Counted from the stretch's first letter, positions 18,147 to 26,952 are shown. The stretch: 64,000 bases of DNA from an uncultured Bacteroidota bacterium (GCA_913062555.1 CAJXVU010000014.1:1-64000); one strand, 5' to 3'. Made by a program: numbers and translations. The notes: a model not told the origin generated them from the letters alone.

Positions 18147-18623
18147 TTAGGCTTCCATCTCTTCCAACATCAAATTATAATCATATTGCAAATCCTCATG
18201 CATTGTTGAAACTGCCTTTTTAATCATCAATATTTGTCGGTCATATAAATTGGTGAGCGTCACATTTCTCGCAATTGAGGGCCTAAGTTCTTTGAGCTCC
18301 GTACAAAAATAGAGCAGCAGCTCCACTTCTGTTTCCTTGAGTTTTGAATAGCGGATATACACTTTGACACGCCGTAATATTTTCCGAACACTTTTCTTGA
18401 TATAATAATAACTATCAGTATTAATTTCGGTGAATTGTTGAGTGACTTCGGCTTTCACCCCATCGATATAGCCCGCCTCGTTTGAAGCTTCATATAAAAG
18501 ATAGGTTAATAGTTCTTTATTTTCCTTTTTAAATCGGGATAAGCGTAAACAAAGTTCCACCAATTCTGCTTGCGAATGATGGGACAATTCTTGCTTGAGT
18601 TCTTTTACTGTGGCTGTCTTCAT
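18147..18623 (-). CDS. Conserved hypothetical helical protein
   Basis: This protein has 158 residues from ATG 18623 (an in-frame ATG at 18638 is possible). It is soluble and charged, probably all-helical with heptad-like patterns and no membrane segment or signal. It contains a Lys/Arg-rich stretch (KKSVRKILRRVKVYIRYSK, about residues 78-96) that could contact nucleic acid. I do not recognise a named family, although similar proteins occur in Flavobacteriaceae. It stands alone, with more than 200 bases of non-coding sequence on each side. Confidence 0.65.
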   Translation of the reverse strand: MKTATVKELKQELSHHSQAELVELCLRLSRFKKENKELLTYLLYEASNEAGYIDGVKAEVTQQFTEINTDSYYYIKKSVRKILRRVKVYIRYSKLKETEVELLLYFCTELKELRPSIARNVTLTNLYDRQILMIKKAVSTMHEDLQYDYNLMLEEMEA

Positions 18624-19056
18624 ATTGTATAGCAGCAAAATAGGGTTTTCTATTCAAAAAAAGAAAATTCTTTAAATGAACTCGCATTGAGGCTACCCGT
18701 AAAATAGATCGCTCGGCTATTCCTATTTTTATGCCTTAAGAGAATTATATAAGAGAAAAGACATGGAGTGTTTATTTAGAAGTTGTGTGTGATTAGAATG
18801 CAGCCAACAAAGAACTTCATTAAAAAACAAGCTATTTTATTTACCCGACTTAACAGGCAGGAGCTAATTTTGAAATAAATTTTTCATTATAAGGTCTTCC
18901 CTATTTAGGGATAATAAACTTAAGAGTACTATAAGCAATAGCGACTTGAGTTATAATTCAAATCGCTATTGCTTTTTATTTTCATATTAGGTTCACAAAA
19001 GGCAGTCGCTAAAAACGCCCTAATACTACTCAAACCCTCGCAACCCGTTTAAAAGT
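18624..19056. other. 433-base non-coding region with a long inverted repeat
   Basis: No credible gene is seen here. The one clear structure is the 12-bp-arm inverted repeat at 18933-18974. The rest is AT-rich sequence that should hold the promoter of the hypothetical gene at 18147-18623 and the 3' end of the serine hydrolase transcript. Confidence 0.5.
18933..18974. terminator. 12-bp inverted repeat, terminator-like
   Basis: The arms AAGCAATAGCGA (18933-18944) and TCGCTATTGCTT (18963-18974) are perfectly complementary. The 18-base loop itself contains TTGA/TCAA. A T-rich tail follows on the plus strand only, while the known neighbour that would end here (the serine hydrolase) is on the minus strand. 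It is therefore either a weak bidirectional terminator or a dispersed palindromic repeat. Confidence 0.5.
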
Positions 19057-20862
19057 CTACTTAGACCCTTCCAGCATCGCTTTATAGGTTTTAGATTTAT
19101 CAATAAGTAATAATTCATTAGCAACCAGCTTCACTCTCAAATCTTGAAATCCGCCATTTTTATGACCATTAATAAAAAACTCATTCGCGCCAATGGGAAT
19201 TAATTTCACTTTATTAATATGACTTGTTTTAACATCTCTATCATTAAACATCCCTTGTATTTTATCATCGGCATTAATACTTAATACAATTCCGATATCA
19301 TTATTTTCAAAATGAAATCTAATATTCACACTTTTAACGGCTTCGCCTTCAATTTTATAAATATTATAGGATTTAAATTCCCCAAATTGTGTTTCAAAAT
19401 TCGCCCACATTCCTTTAAGCACATCAATTCCTTTGTCGGTTCCCAAAAAGTCTTTCATGTCAGCATTCGCATAATCACCAAGGCCTTCAAATACTTGAGA
19501 CTGCATGGCTTCTGCAAAAAACAATCCAATTTTACTCGCGGCATTGTCTTGTGTGGCAACTTTTGAAAAACTATAAGTGAACACCGACCATGAGGCTGCT
19601 CCTATAGATTCTAACCAAAGCTCATTATCAATTTTTTTAAGACTAATACCATGCTCCTTATCCAGTTTATATGATTTTGGAGTACTCACATCAATATCAG
19701 CATTAATACTAACAGGTATTGGCAGTGTTTCAATCGCTTTTCCTTGAATCAATGCCAAAATTTTATCGGTGATTTCGCCACTCACAAACTGATCTTCGCC
19801 TTGAAAATTTTCGGTGGGGTCTCCTGTTGTAGCATTAGAGAGTATGATTATCTTAACGTTTCGCTTTGGTAAGCTTCCAATAATAGATGCATAGCCGGGG
19901 AGTAAACCCGTATGGTAGATCCACTCTTCATCAGCTTTCCGATCTATTACCCAGCCCAATCCAGATTTCATATCATTCATTTCCATCGATTGGGTGCTGC
20001 TATATAGTTTTTCTACAGATTCAGGATTTAATAGGGTTCCATTTTCTAGAGCTTGCATGAATTTATATAAATCGATTGCTGTAGCATTAATATCCCCAGC
20101 TCCTGTAATCCAAGAGGGATGAATTGATGATTTGAAAACTTCAAATTTATCCATTCCTAATCCAGAATAAGGAAAGGCTTTTTGATTTAAGTTTTTAAAG
20201 ATTGCTGAAGCTGAGTGATTCATATTCGCAGGCTTAAAAATGGCCTGCTCTAAATAATTAGCATAAGTTTTACCGCTCGCCTTTTCAATTATTTGTGCGA
20301 GTAATACATATCCGAAGTTATTATATTCATAGCCTTTTCCAGATTCAAATTTAAGTTTTGAGTCTTTGAATTTTTCGAGAACTTGCTCAATTTCTATTTG
20401 GTTTTCATCAGGCATGAAACCAACACCACTCTCGTCTATTCGACCAATGTTGGCCTGCATACCGGAACTGTGGTTTAATAAATGACGTAGCGTAATGCCG
20501 TTGGCATGTTCGGTCATGAAACCTGGAAAATAAGTCGAAATTGGGCTTTCTAATGTTAATTTCCCAGTTTCTACGAGTTTCATAATTGCAACCCCAGTAA
20601 ACGCTTTAGTCACGGAAGCAATACTGAATATGGTTTTCTTTGTGTTTTTTTTATCCGCTTCCAAATTGGCATATCCAAAACTTTTCTGATAGATGATATC
20701 CTCACCTTTACTAATTATTACATTTCCTATAAAGCGATTATAGCCTACATAACTTTCGAATAAATCGTCAATTTTATGTTTCAATTCCGTCTTGGAATTT
20801 GACTGTCCGATGGCATGATATCCAAAAACAAATACGATTAAAATAATGAGTGTTTTTTTCAT
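19057..20862 (-). CDS. Serine hydrolase, class C beta-lactamase family
   Basis: This is a 601-residue protein with a signal peptide (cleavage near residue 20, AIGQ). The beta-lactamase/D-peptidase domain spans about residues 30-360 with all three motifs: Ser83-Val-Thr-Lys86, Tyr180-Asn-Asn182 and His317-Thr-Gly319. About 240 further residues form a C-terminal beta-rich region. Members hydrolyse peptides or esters; true beta-lactam resistance should not be assumed. It is divergent from a LytS/LytTR gene pair, an arrangement repeated at 61630-64000, so regulation by that pair is likely. Confidence 0.88.
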   Translation of the reverse strand: MKKTLIILIVFVFGYHAIGQSNSKTELKHKIDDLFESYVGYNRFIGNVIISKGEDIIYQKSFGYANLEADKKNTKKTIFSIASVTKAFTGVAIMKLVETGKLTLESPISTYFPGFMTEHANGITLRHLLNHSSGMQANIGRIDESGVGFMPDENQIEIEQVLEKFKDSKLKFESGKGYEYNNFGYVLLAQIIEKASGKTYANYLEQAIFKPANMNHSASAIFKNLNQKAFPYSGLGMDKFEVFKSSIHPSWITGAGDINATAIDLYKFMQALENGTLLNPESVEKLYSSTQSMEMNDMKSGLGWVIDRKADEEWIYHTGLLPGYASIIGSLPKRNVKIIILSNATTGDPTENFQGEDQFVSGEITDKILALIQGKAIETLPIPVSINADIDVSTPKSYKLDKEHGISLKKIDNELWLESIGAASWSVFTYSFSKVATQDNAASKIGLFFAEAMQSQVFEGLGDYANADMKDFLGTDKGIDVLKGMWANFETQFGEFKSYNIYKIEGEAVKSVNIRFHFENNDIGIVLSINADDKIQGMFNDRDVKTSHINKVKLIPIGANEFFINGHKNGGFQDLRVKLVANELLLIDKSKTYKAMLEGSK

Positions 20863-20884
20863 TTGTATATTATTTAAGATTGAT

Positions 20885-20996
20885 TTACAGCAATATTAAA
20901 CGCAACAAATCAAAGCATAAAATAAATGTGACAGTTGAGTTTATTGCTGTGACGGAAACCCCTAACTGGGTTAAAACCAATAAACTTCACAGCAAT
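20885..20996. promoter_or_regulatory. Three TYACAGCAAT operator-like sites between serine hydrolase and LytS
   Basis: Copies lie at 20885-20894 (TTACAGCAAT), 20943-20952 (inverted, ATTGCTGTGA) and 20987-20996 (TCACAGCAAT). The last two form an inverted pair. All lie in the 216-base divergent promoter region, so they are good candidates for binding by the adjacent LytTR regulator. Confidence 0.5.
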
Positions 20997-21061
20997 TCTT
21001 GTTTTGGTCACTCTGAGGGTCAATTTTATCCCTTTAGTCATTTTTATATGATTATAAACCC

Positions 21062-21069
21062 TAGTTTTG
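21062..21069 (+). promoter_or_regulatory. Promoter -7 motif before LytS/LytTR pair 1
   Basis: TAGTTTTG matches TAnnTTTG and ends 18 bases before the preferred ATG at 21088. A start site near 21076 would leave a leader of about 12 bases and would favour 21088 over 21079. Confidence 0.45.
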
Positions 21070-21087
21070 ACTTAGAAAATGTTAAAC

Positions 21088-22119
21088 ATGAAGAAATATA
21101 TCGAGCCTATCATCCATATTGCCATTTGGACCTTAGGATGCTTTCTAATTCTAAGAAATGTAAATACTATTGGAGATTTCAGAAAAGAATCGGGCCCATT
21201 TTGGATTCCAGTTTTATTTGGAACGCTTATGAATCTTACTATTTTCTATCTGACGGCATTCGTATTGGTTCCAAAATTTTTGCGTCAAAAAAAGATAAAA
21301 ACACTGATCGTTTTATTAGTTGGTGGGTTTATAGGCATTAATTTTTTCGAAAGTCTCATTGATTATCATTTTTTAGTACCACATTTTTCTACAGAAAGTG
21401 AATCGTTGAGTTCTTTTTTCTTCTATAATTCGAGTATTGGTTTTTTTATACTTCTTTTTGCACTGACTTATGCCTTAATAAAATATTGGGTAAAAAATGA
21501 AACGCTCAAACGGGTGTTATTGGAGGAGAAATTAACTACCGAAATGGCTTTTCTTAAATCTCAAATTAACCCACACTTTTTATTCAATACACTGAATGGT
21601 TTTTATGCAAAATCACTAAAGCATAATGTTCCTGAACTGGCAGATGGCATCGCCAAATTAGCCGAGCTTATGCGCTATATGGTTTATGAAACCAATGCAG
21701 ATAAAGTCATTTTAGAAAAAGAAATTCATCACCTCAAGAAGTTCATTGAAGTCTATCAATTGCGTATTGCTGAAGAGGATGATGTGTTGATAAATTTTTC
21801 AATCACAGGTGCTATACAAACCGTAAAAATAAGTCCGATGCTGCTTATCCCTTTTGTAGAAAATGCAATCAAGCATGGTATTGACCCAAAAGCAACATCA
21901 ATCATTGATATTTCTTTAGAATTAGTAAAAAACAAACTGAGTTTTAAAGTCACAAATACCATCCATCAGGCTTCCTTTGGATTATCTGATGAGTCTTCTG
22001 GCTTTGGTCTCGACAATTTGAAAAAGAGGCTCTCTATACTTTACCCTGATAAATACACTTTGGAAACTAAAGAAGACCGAGGCAATTTTATATCTTTACT
22101 TATCCTTCAACTTGATTGA
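21088..22119 (+). CDS. LytS-type sensor histidine kinase (pair 1)
   Basis: This protein has 343 residues from ATG 21088 (ATG 21079 adds three residues). The N-terminal half has four membrane helices (about residues 8-22, 45-62, 72-90 and 115-132) with short loops and no separate extracellular sensor domain. The His_kinase domain follows: the phosphorylated His163 in NPHFLFNTLN, the N-box VENAIKHG and a GFGLDNLKKRL ATP-lid region. It is expected to phosphorylate the LytTR regulator encoded eight bases downstream. The gene is divergent from a serine hydrolase gene. Confidence 0.9.
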   Translation: MKKYIEPIIHIAIWTLGCFLILRNVNTIGDFRKESGPFWIPVLFGTLMNLTIFYLTAFVLVPKFLRQKKIKTLIVLLVGGFIGINFFESLIDYHFLVPHFSTESESLSSFFFYNSSIGFFILLFALTYALIKYWVKNETLKRVLLEEKLTTEMAFLKSQINPHFLFNTLNGFYAKSLKHNVPELADGIAKLAELMRYMVYETNADKVILEKEIHHLKKFIEVYQLRIAEEDDVLINFSITGAIQTVKISPMLLIPFVENAIKHGIDPKATSIIDISLELVKNKLSFKVTNTIHQASFGLSDESSGFGLDNLKKRLSILYPDKYTLETKEDRGNFISLLILQLD

Positions 22120-22127
22120 AAACCCAT

Positions 22128-22847
22128 ATGGAATATCTAATAATAGACGATGAACCCGCTGCGATTGAAGTGCTGAAATTTCATCTTGGCAAAATTCCGT
22201 TTATGGTATTAGTTAAGAGTTTCAGGGACCCATTAGAGGCGCTTGAATATCTTCAAAATCATCAAGTCGATCTTATTTTTTTGGATATTAATATGCCCAA
22301 ATTATCGGGGATTAGCTTTCCTAGTTTTTTGCAAAACCCGCCATTAATCATTTTTACAACCGCTTATTCAGAATATGCCATAAAAAGTTATGAGCTCGAG
22401 GCTGTAGACTATCTCTTGAAACCCATTGAATTTGACAGGTTACTACAATCGGTTGTGAAAGCTAAGCGGATCTTAGAAAAAAACAAAGAGATTAGCTCGA
22501 AAGAAACTGAATCCAATCCGGATAAATTCGATCAGTCTATTTTTATAAAAAGTGGTTCCGAATTCCATCAACTGTCTGTTCAAGCTATTAAATATGTAGA
22601 AAGTGATGGAAATTATGTGACTTTCCACACTTCCAATCGATCCACACTAGCACGTTATAAAATATCGGAAGTGGTTAATTTGCTTCCCAAACAGCTTTTC
22701 GTACGCATACATCGCTCTTATATTGTCGCTTTAAAGCATATCAATATTGTAAAAAAACATTGTGTGGTGCTAGACGGTAAAGAAATTCCTATCAGTTCAA
22801 ATTATAGAGAAGGATTTATAGCAATGATTGAAAATATGAATTCCTAG
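22128..22847 (+). CDS. LytTR response regulator (pair 1)
   Basis: This protein has 239 residues from ATG 22128; a TTG at 22116 overlapping the kinase stop would add four residues. The receiver domain (residues 2-118) has the acidic pair in IIDDEP, phosphoacceptor Asp53 in FLDINMP, Thr in FTTAYSEYA and the conserved Lys in DYLLKP. The C-terminal LytTR DNA-binding domain (about 140-238) has VESDGNYVTFH and VRIHRSYIVAL. It probably activates the divergent serine hydrolase gene and/or its own operon. Confidence 0.92.
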   Translation: MEYLIIDDEPAAIEVLKFHLGKIPFMVLVKSFRDPLEALEYLQNHQVDLIFLDINMPKLSGISFPSFLQNPPLIIFTTAYSEYAIKSYELEAVDYLLKPIEFDRLLQSVVKAKRILEKNKEISSKETESNPDKFDQSIFIKSGSEFHQLSVQAIKYVESDGNYVTFHTSNRSTLARYKISEVVNLLPKQLFVRIHRSYIVALKHINIVKKHCVVLDGKEIPISSNYREGFIAMIENMNS

Positions 22848-22883
22848 AATTTTTAAGATCTAAATAAACCACAGTTCCAGACT

Positions 22884-23297
22884 TCAATCAAATGGAAGGA
22901 TGTCAGGGTCAATAAATGTTGTTTTTGCGTTTTCTGAATTAAAAAGATCAATACTATAGTGACTTTTCAGTAAGGCTATAAAATCAACTTTCAAACGTGG
23001 GAATTCCTCAATAAAGGATTTAAAGTTGTCTGATTTTGATTTCAATATGAAATGATATACCGCCTTAACAGCAGCAATAGTAACCGTTTTATTGTATTTA
23101 GCCCTTAGGCCTAATGAGTCCACGAAACTTGAAAGTTGTTGGTCTATATTAATAATAGCCTTTTCAATCCCATATTTTTTAATATGAATCCAGGCCAACC
23201 TGATATGTGCTTCATGGCTAAACAGCTTCGGACTTAAATCACAGTTTTCAAATTGTACTTCAAAGACTTCATCATCAAAAATATAATGGTCATGCAT
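22884..23297 (-). CDS. Conserved hypothetical protein
   Basis: This is a 137-residue soluble protein, predicted mostly helical. A His-containing block (FSHEAHIRLAW, about residues 26-36) is the most distinctive feature and a second His lies in the YHFIL helix. I do not recognise a functional family. It lies 23 bases downstream of trmL on the same strand and is probably co-transcribed with it; this does not reveal a role. It is convergent with the LytTR gene of pair 1. Confidence 0.65.
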   Translation of the reverse strand: MHDHYIFDDEVFEVQFENCDLSPKLFSHEAHIRLAWIHIKKYGIEKAIINIDQQLSSFVDSLGLRAKYNKTVTIAAVKAVYHFILKSKSDNFKSFIEEFPRLKVDFIALLKSHYSIDLFNSENAKTTFIDPDILPFD

Positions 23298-23320
23298 ATT
23301 GTAAATGTAAGAGTTTGTTT

Positions 23321-23773
23321 TTATTTAAGATGACGCAGTCCTTCATAAACCACCACACTCACTGCATTGGCTAAATTCAGACTTCTAATATGAGCACTAA
23401 ACATTGGGATTTTAAATAGTTTTTCAGGATACTGTTCTATAACTGATTTTGGCAGGCCAACAGATTCTTTTCCGAATACCAAAAACAGATCATCTTTATA
23501 GTCAACCGACCAATGGTCCTTAACACCATGACTGGATAAAAATACCATCTCCTTATCTTTATTTTTTTTAAAAAACTCATCCATGCTTTCATAGATGTGC
23601 AGCGAAATATGTTTCCAATAGTCCAAACCTGCTCGTTTCAATCGGGCATCATTTATTTCAAAACCAAAAGGTTTTACCAAATGCAAAGTTGATCCTGTTG
23701 CTAAACTCAATCGACCAATATTTCCAGTGTTATTAGGTATTTCAGGTTCAATTAATACTATATTATATCCCAT
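23321..23773 (-). CDS. trmL: tRNA (cytidine(34)-2'-O)-methyltransferase
   Basis: This is a 150-residue SPOUT methyltransferase. TrmL hallmarks are present: the N-terminal NIVLIEPEIPNNTGNIGRL, the RAGLDYWKH block in the middle, LVFGKESVGLP, and the knot region near the C-terminus reading IPMFSAHIRSLNLANAVSVVVYE. TrmL methylates the ribose at the wobble position of tRNA-Leu isoacceptors. Its length equals that of the E. coli enzyme. It has its own upstream region of about 190 bases, shared with the divergent DinB gene. Confidence 0.93.
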   Translation of the reverse strand: MGYNIVLIEPEIPNNTGNIGRLSLATGSTLHLVKPFGFEINDARLKRAGLDYWKHISLHIYESMDEFFKKNKDKEMVFLSSHGVKDHWSVDYKDDLFLVFGKESVGLPKSVIEQYPEKLFKIPMFSAHIRSLNLANAVSVVVYEGLRHLK

Positions 23774-23935
23774 TAGATGTATTCATCATTTAAGTATAGC
23801 GTATATCCCCATACAATGATTAGTGTTTTTTTAGCAAATATAATAGAAATCATAACTCCAAAATTAAATTTCCAACCACTTATCACAAAATAAACCACAG
23901 GACACAAATGACTTTAAAAACGTAAACACCTATGA

Positions 23936-23943
23936 TACTTTTG
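23936..23943 (+). promoter_or_regulatory. Promoter -7 motif before the exported DinB gene
   Basis: TACTTTTG matches TAnnTTTG and lies 26 bases before the ATG at 23970. The -33 element is not obvious. Confidence 0.45.
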
Positions 23944-23969
23944 ACCCATAATTAATAAATAAAAAACTC

Positions 23970-24491
23970 ATGAAAATTTTAAACATCAAACGTATTTTAG
24001 TACTCTCCTTTTGTCTATTGTTAGGCAATACCATGTTCGCACAAGTTAAACCTGCTGCTGCTGTCACGGCTTGGGATAATATGACCAAAATGGTTGTAGA
24101 AACGGCTAAGGCAATGCCCGAAACGCATTATTCCTATAAACCTACAGAAGAGCTTCGTGATTTTGCTGAGCAAATTGGGCATACTACAGGTGCCAATTAC
24201 CTGTTTGCTTCAGTAGTAAAGCTTGATCGTCCAGATCCAATGCCAACGTCGGAAACAAAGCATAAGGCACATGTTATTAAAGAACTTGAAGCGTCTTTTA
24301 CATTTATTAAAAATGGAATGAACAAGTTAACACAAGAAGACTTGAATGAGGAAATTGAATTTTTTGGTAGTAAAATGCCAAGATTACAAGCCATTTTAAT
24401 AATGACATCTCATTTGCAGCGTGAACAAGGTAAAACTACAATTTACACCCGTTTAAAAGGCATAGCACCAGGACAATCTGGTGGCTGGTAA
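23970..24491 (+). CDS. DinB family protein with signal peptide
   Basis: This is a 173-residue protein starting with a cleavable signal (MKILNIKRILVLSFCLLLGNTMFAQ). The mature part is a four-helix DinB-like bundle with His residues in the expected positions (EQIGHTTGANYLF and TSHLQREQGKT), which in this superfamily can bind a metal. DinB-like proteins are often thiol-dependent transferases or hydrolases in the cytoplasm; an exported version is typical of Bacteroidota, with unknown role. It is convergent with a lipoprotein gene, 18 bases apart. Confidence 0.83.
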   Translation: MKILNIKRILVLSFCLLLGNTMFAQVKPAAAVTAWDNMTKMVVETAKAMPETHYSYKPTEELRDFAEQIGHTTGANYLFASVVKLDRPDPMPTSETKHKAHVIKELEASFTFIKNGMNKLTQEDLNEEIEFFGSKMPRLQAILIMTSHLQREQGKTTIYTRLKGIAPGQSGGW

Positions 24492-24509
24492 ACCGAAATT
24501 ACTAATTGG

Positions 24510-24986
24510 TTAGTTAGTAGCGAAACCAGCTGAAATAATCTCCCTTTTAATTTGATATTCTTTACCGTTATAACACAGTTTGGAATTTCCTATAGAGATC
24601 TTTTCGGTTGGTTTTATACGATATGCTCTAAGCATTTCATTAGCAGAATTACCAGGGAAATTAAAGCTAGATTTAACAGCTAAAGAGATGTTATTTGATG
24701 CATCACTTACCACAAATAAGGCTTTTCCACAGGAATCTTTTAATTCTTCAACAATGCTAATATTAGAAATTGCATCCTGACCATAAGCATCACCATGAAG
24801 ATCGAAACCTCCGTTATTATCTGCATAGAGTGCATTATAAATCTCTAAATATGACAGTTCACTAATATCTTTTAAGTCAATCTCAGCAGAAGGAATTAAC
24901 TCTTTTTCTGATGATTGTTTATCATTTTTACAACTATAACACAGTATAGAAAAACAAAAAAATAAGAATAGTACCTTTAATTTCAT
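24510..24986 (-). CDS. Hypothetical lipoprotein
   Basis: This is a 158-residue protein with a lipoprotein signal (CYSCKND; Cys19 is the likely lipidated residue). The rest is soluble and acidic, with two further Cys (in LKDSCGKALF and KLCYNGKEY) that could form a disulfide, and an Asn/Gly-rich loop. I recognise no family. It is monocistronic and divergent from the second LytS gene by 89 bases, so its promoter sits next to that of the two-component operon and it may be a target of it. Confidence 0.65.
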   Translation of the reverse strand: MKLKVLFLFFCFSILCYSCKNDKQSSEKELIPSAEIDLKDISELSYLEIYNALYADNNGGFDLHGDAYGQDAISNISIVEELKDSCGKALFVVSDASNNISLAVKSSFNFPGNSANEMLRAYRIKPTEKISIGNSKLCYNGKEYQIKREIISAGFATN

Positions 24987-25075
24987 CTGTTTAGGTTTAG
25001 CATTAAATATGTGACAAATATATACATAATCTTAAAATTATATTTATTTTTAAAGTTCTAAGCCCATCTAAGTAA

Positions 25076-26182
25076 ATGAGCATCAATATCCTTTCATACT
25101 ACAAACAATTACCAATAGCTATTCATAAAATAGTTATTGCTAGCTTCGTTATAAGTGTGTTCTTTATTTTAAAATCATATACCAACCATCTAATTAATCA
25201 ATATAATTTTGATTTTAGTTGGGGGCTTATCTCTTTAAAAATAATGATAAGTTATTTACTGTGGTTGATTTTAACACCTCTTGCCTATTATTTAACAAAA
25301 GCACTCCAAAAAAATAGAGTCTCATTACAATTACGCATATTCAAATTCTTAATCGGCTGCGTTATTCTGGCTATTATTCATCAAGTTATTTCATCTAGAA
25401 TTGACGATGTTGTCAATTATATCAATAATGGCTACTTGAAATCATTTTTTGGTCATAACAATTTGGTGACGCTCATTATTGGAAGCTTTTCGAGCTTTAT
25501 TGAATTGCTAGTAATTATTAGTGTTTTTTCGGCAATAGACTATCAAACAAAATACATTCAGAATCAAAAAACATTAATAACGGCACAACTCAATGCCTTG
25601 CGCATGCAACTACATCCACATTTTTTATTCAATACTTTACATTCAATCGCTTCAATGATAGATATTGATACTATAAGTGCTCAGAAAATGCTGAGCAAAT
25701 TAGGATCATTATTACGAAGTATGTTGGAATATGATGCGGAAGAAATGGTAACTGTTGCAGAAGAATTAAAATTTGTAAAAGATTATTTAGATCTGGAACA
25801 AGTGCGTTATCAAGACAGGGTAACTATTAACTATAGTGTATCTCAAGAGGTCCTTAATGCAAGAATACCAAATATGATTTTTCAACCTTTAGTTGAAAAT
25901 GCTGTAAAGTATGGAATCATACCTACTGTAGAAGATGGCGAAGTCAACATTAGCATACAGCAAGAATACAGCAGTATTTTAAATGAAACGGTTATCTGTC
26001 TGGAGATTTCCAATACTTACAATACGGAAAGTCAGTCCATGCTACCAAAAAGTACTGGAGTTGGTCATGAAAATATTAAAAAACGCTTAGAACAATTTTA
26101 TCAAGATAATTTTTTATTTAGTTCAAACTTTGTTACACCTAAATTATATGTTGCTAAAATTACGATACCATTAATTCGCTAA
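25076..26182 (+). CDS. LytS-type sensor histidine kinase (pair 2)
   Basis: This is a 368-residue protein with four membrane helices (about residues 15-33, 52-74, 88-108 and 130-153) then the His_kinase domain: phosphorylated His182 in LHPHFLFNTLHS, N-box VENAVKYG and GVGHENIKKRL. The motif details differ from pairs 1 and 4 (LHPHFLF, VKYG), indicating a separate lineage. The regulator gene starts two bases after its stop, so they are certainly one operon. Confidence 0.9.
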   Translation: MSINILSYYKQLPIAIHKIVIASFVISVFFILKSYTNHLINQYNFDFSWGLISLKIMISYLLWLILTPLAYYLTKALQKNRVSLQLRIFKFLIGCVILAIIHQVISSRIDDVVNYINNGYLKSFFGHNNLVTLIIGSFSSFIELLVIISVFSAIDYQTKYIQNQKTLITAQLNALRMQLHPHFLFNTLHSIASMIDIDTISAQKMLSKLGSLLRSMLEYDAEEMVTVAEELKFVKDYLDLEQVRYQDRVTINYSVSQEVLNARIPNMIFQPLVENAVKYGIIPTVEDGEVNISIQQEYSSILNETVICLEISNTYNTESQSMLPKSTGVGHENIKKRLEQFYQDNFLFSSNFVTPKLYVAKITIPLIR

Positions 26183-26184
26183 TT

Positions 26185-26952
26185 ATGAAATTGAGATGCA
26201 TTATTATTGATGACGAATATTTGGCCAGACAACGCCTTTTAAAATTGTTAGCGCATTTTGAAAATATAGTTGTAGTTGCAGAATGTAGAAATGGTAAAGA
26301 AGCGCTTGACAAGGTGCATTTAAAAGAACCTGATCTCATTTTTTTGGATGTACAAATGCCTGACATGGATGGTTTTACTGTATACAATAAACTAAAACCA
26401 AAGCCCCATGTGATTTTTACCACTGCCTATGATACTTATGCTTTAAAAGCCTTTGAAATCAATGCTGTCGATTATCTTTTAAAACCTTTTGATGAAGAAC
26501 GATTGGGTATTGCGATAGATCGGATTGCTGAAATAAAGCACAATAATAAAGCCTCAAGTTTAGAACTTAAAATTAAAACACTTATTCAATCTTATGCTGG
26601 AGAGCATACTCCTTTTCTACATAAAATTAGTATCAATGAGAAAGGTAGAGCAATAACAATTTTATTTGAAGATGTCTTATGTTTTATAAGTGATGGTAAT
26701 TATGTACAAATTGTAACGGATCACAAAACATATTTACATCGCATGACGATGAATGCTTTATTTAAAAGCCTGAATCCTAATCAATATATTAGAATTCACA
26801 GGTCCTATGTTTTAAATAGAACCTATATTGAAAATTGCACCTATATTGGGAACAACGAATTTAAATTCAAACTAAAAAATGGCTCTGAATTAATTTCTTC
26901 ACGTTCCTATAAGCCATCTGTTCTTGAATATTTAGACGATATGAAGCATTAA
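26185..26952 (+). CDS. LytTR response regulator (pair 2)
   Basis: This is a 255-residue protein with a receiver domain (acidic pair in IIDDEYLARQRL, phosphoacceptor Asp55 in FLDVQMPDMDG, FTTAYDTYALKAF and DYLLKPF) followed by a LytTR DNA-binding domain (about residues 150-250: FISDGNYVQIVTDHKTYLHRMTM, IRIHRSYVLNR). It acts with the kinase encoded just upstream. The stop overlaps the stop of the convergent GNAT gene by four bases. Confidence 0.92.
   Translation: MKLRCIIIDDEYLARQRLLKLLAHFENIVVVAECRNGKEALDKVHLKEPDLIFLDVQMPDMDGFTVYNKLKPKPHVIFTTAYDTYALKAFEINAVDYLLKPFDEERLGIAIDRIAEIKHNNKASSLELKIKTLIQSYAGEHTPFLHKISINEKGRAITILFEDVLCFISDGNYVQIVTDHKTYLHRMTMNALFKSLNPNQYIRIHRSYVLNRTYIENCTYIGNNEFKFKLKNGSELISSRSYKPSVLEYLDDMKH

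Noticed and set aside
19057-20862. Calling the serine hydrolase a beta-lactamase resistance gene
   Set aside because: The SxxK, YxN and HTG motifs are shared by esterases and peptidases of this fold. Length and context give no support for antibiotic resistance.
20850-21341. 163-codon plus-strand ORF spanning the serine hydrolase start and the LytS start
   Set aside because: It overlaps the divergent promoter region and the first third of the LytS gene in another frame. Its composition does not look like a real protein, and LytS is unmistakable.
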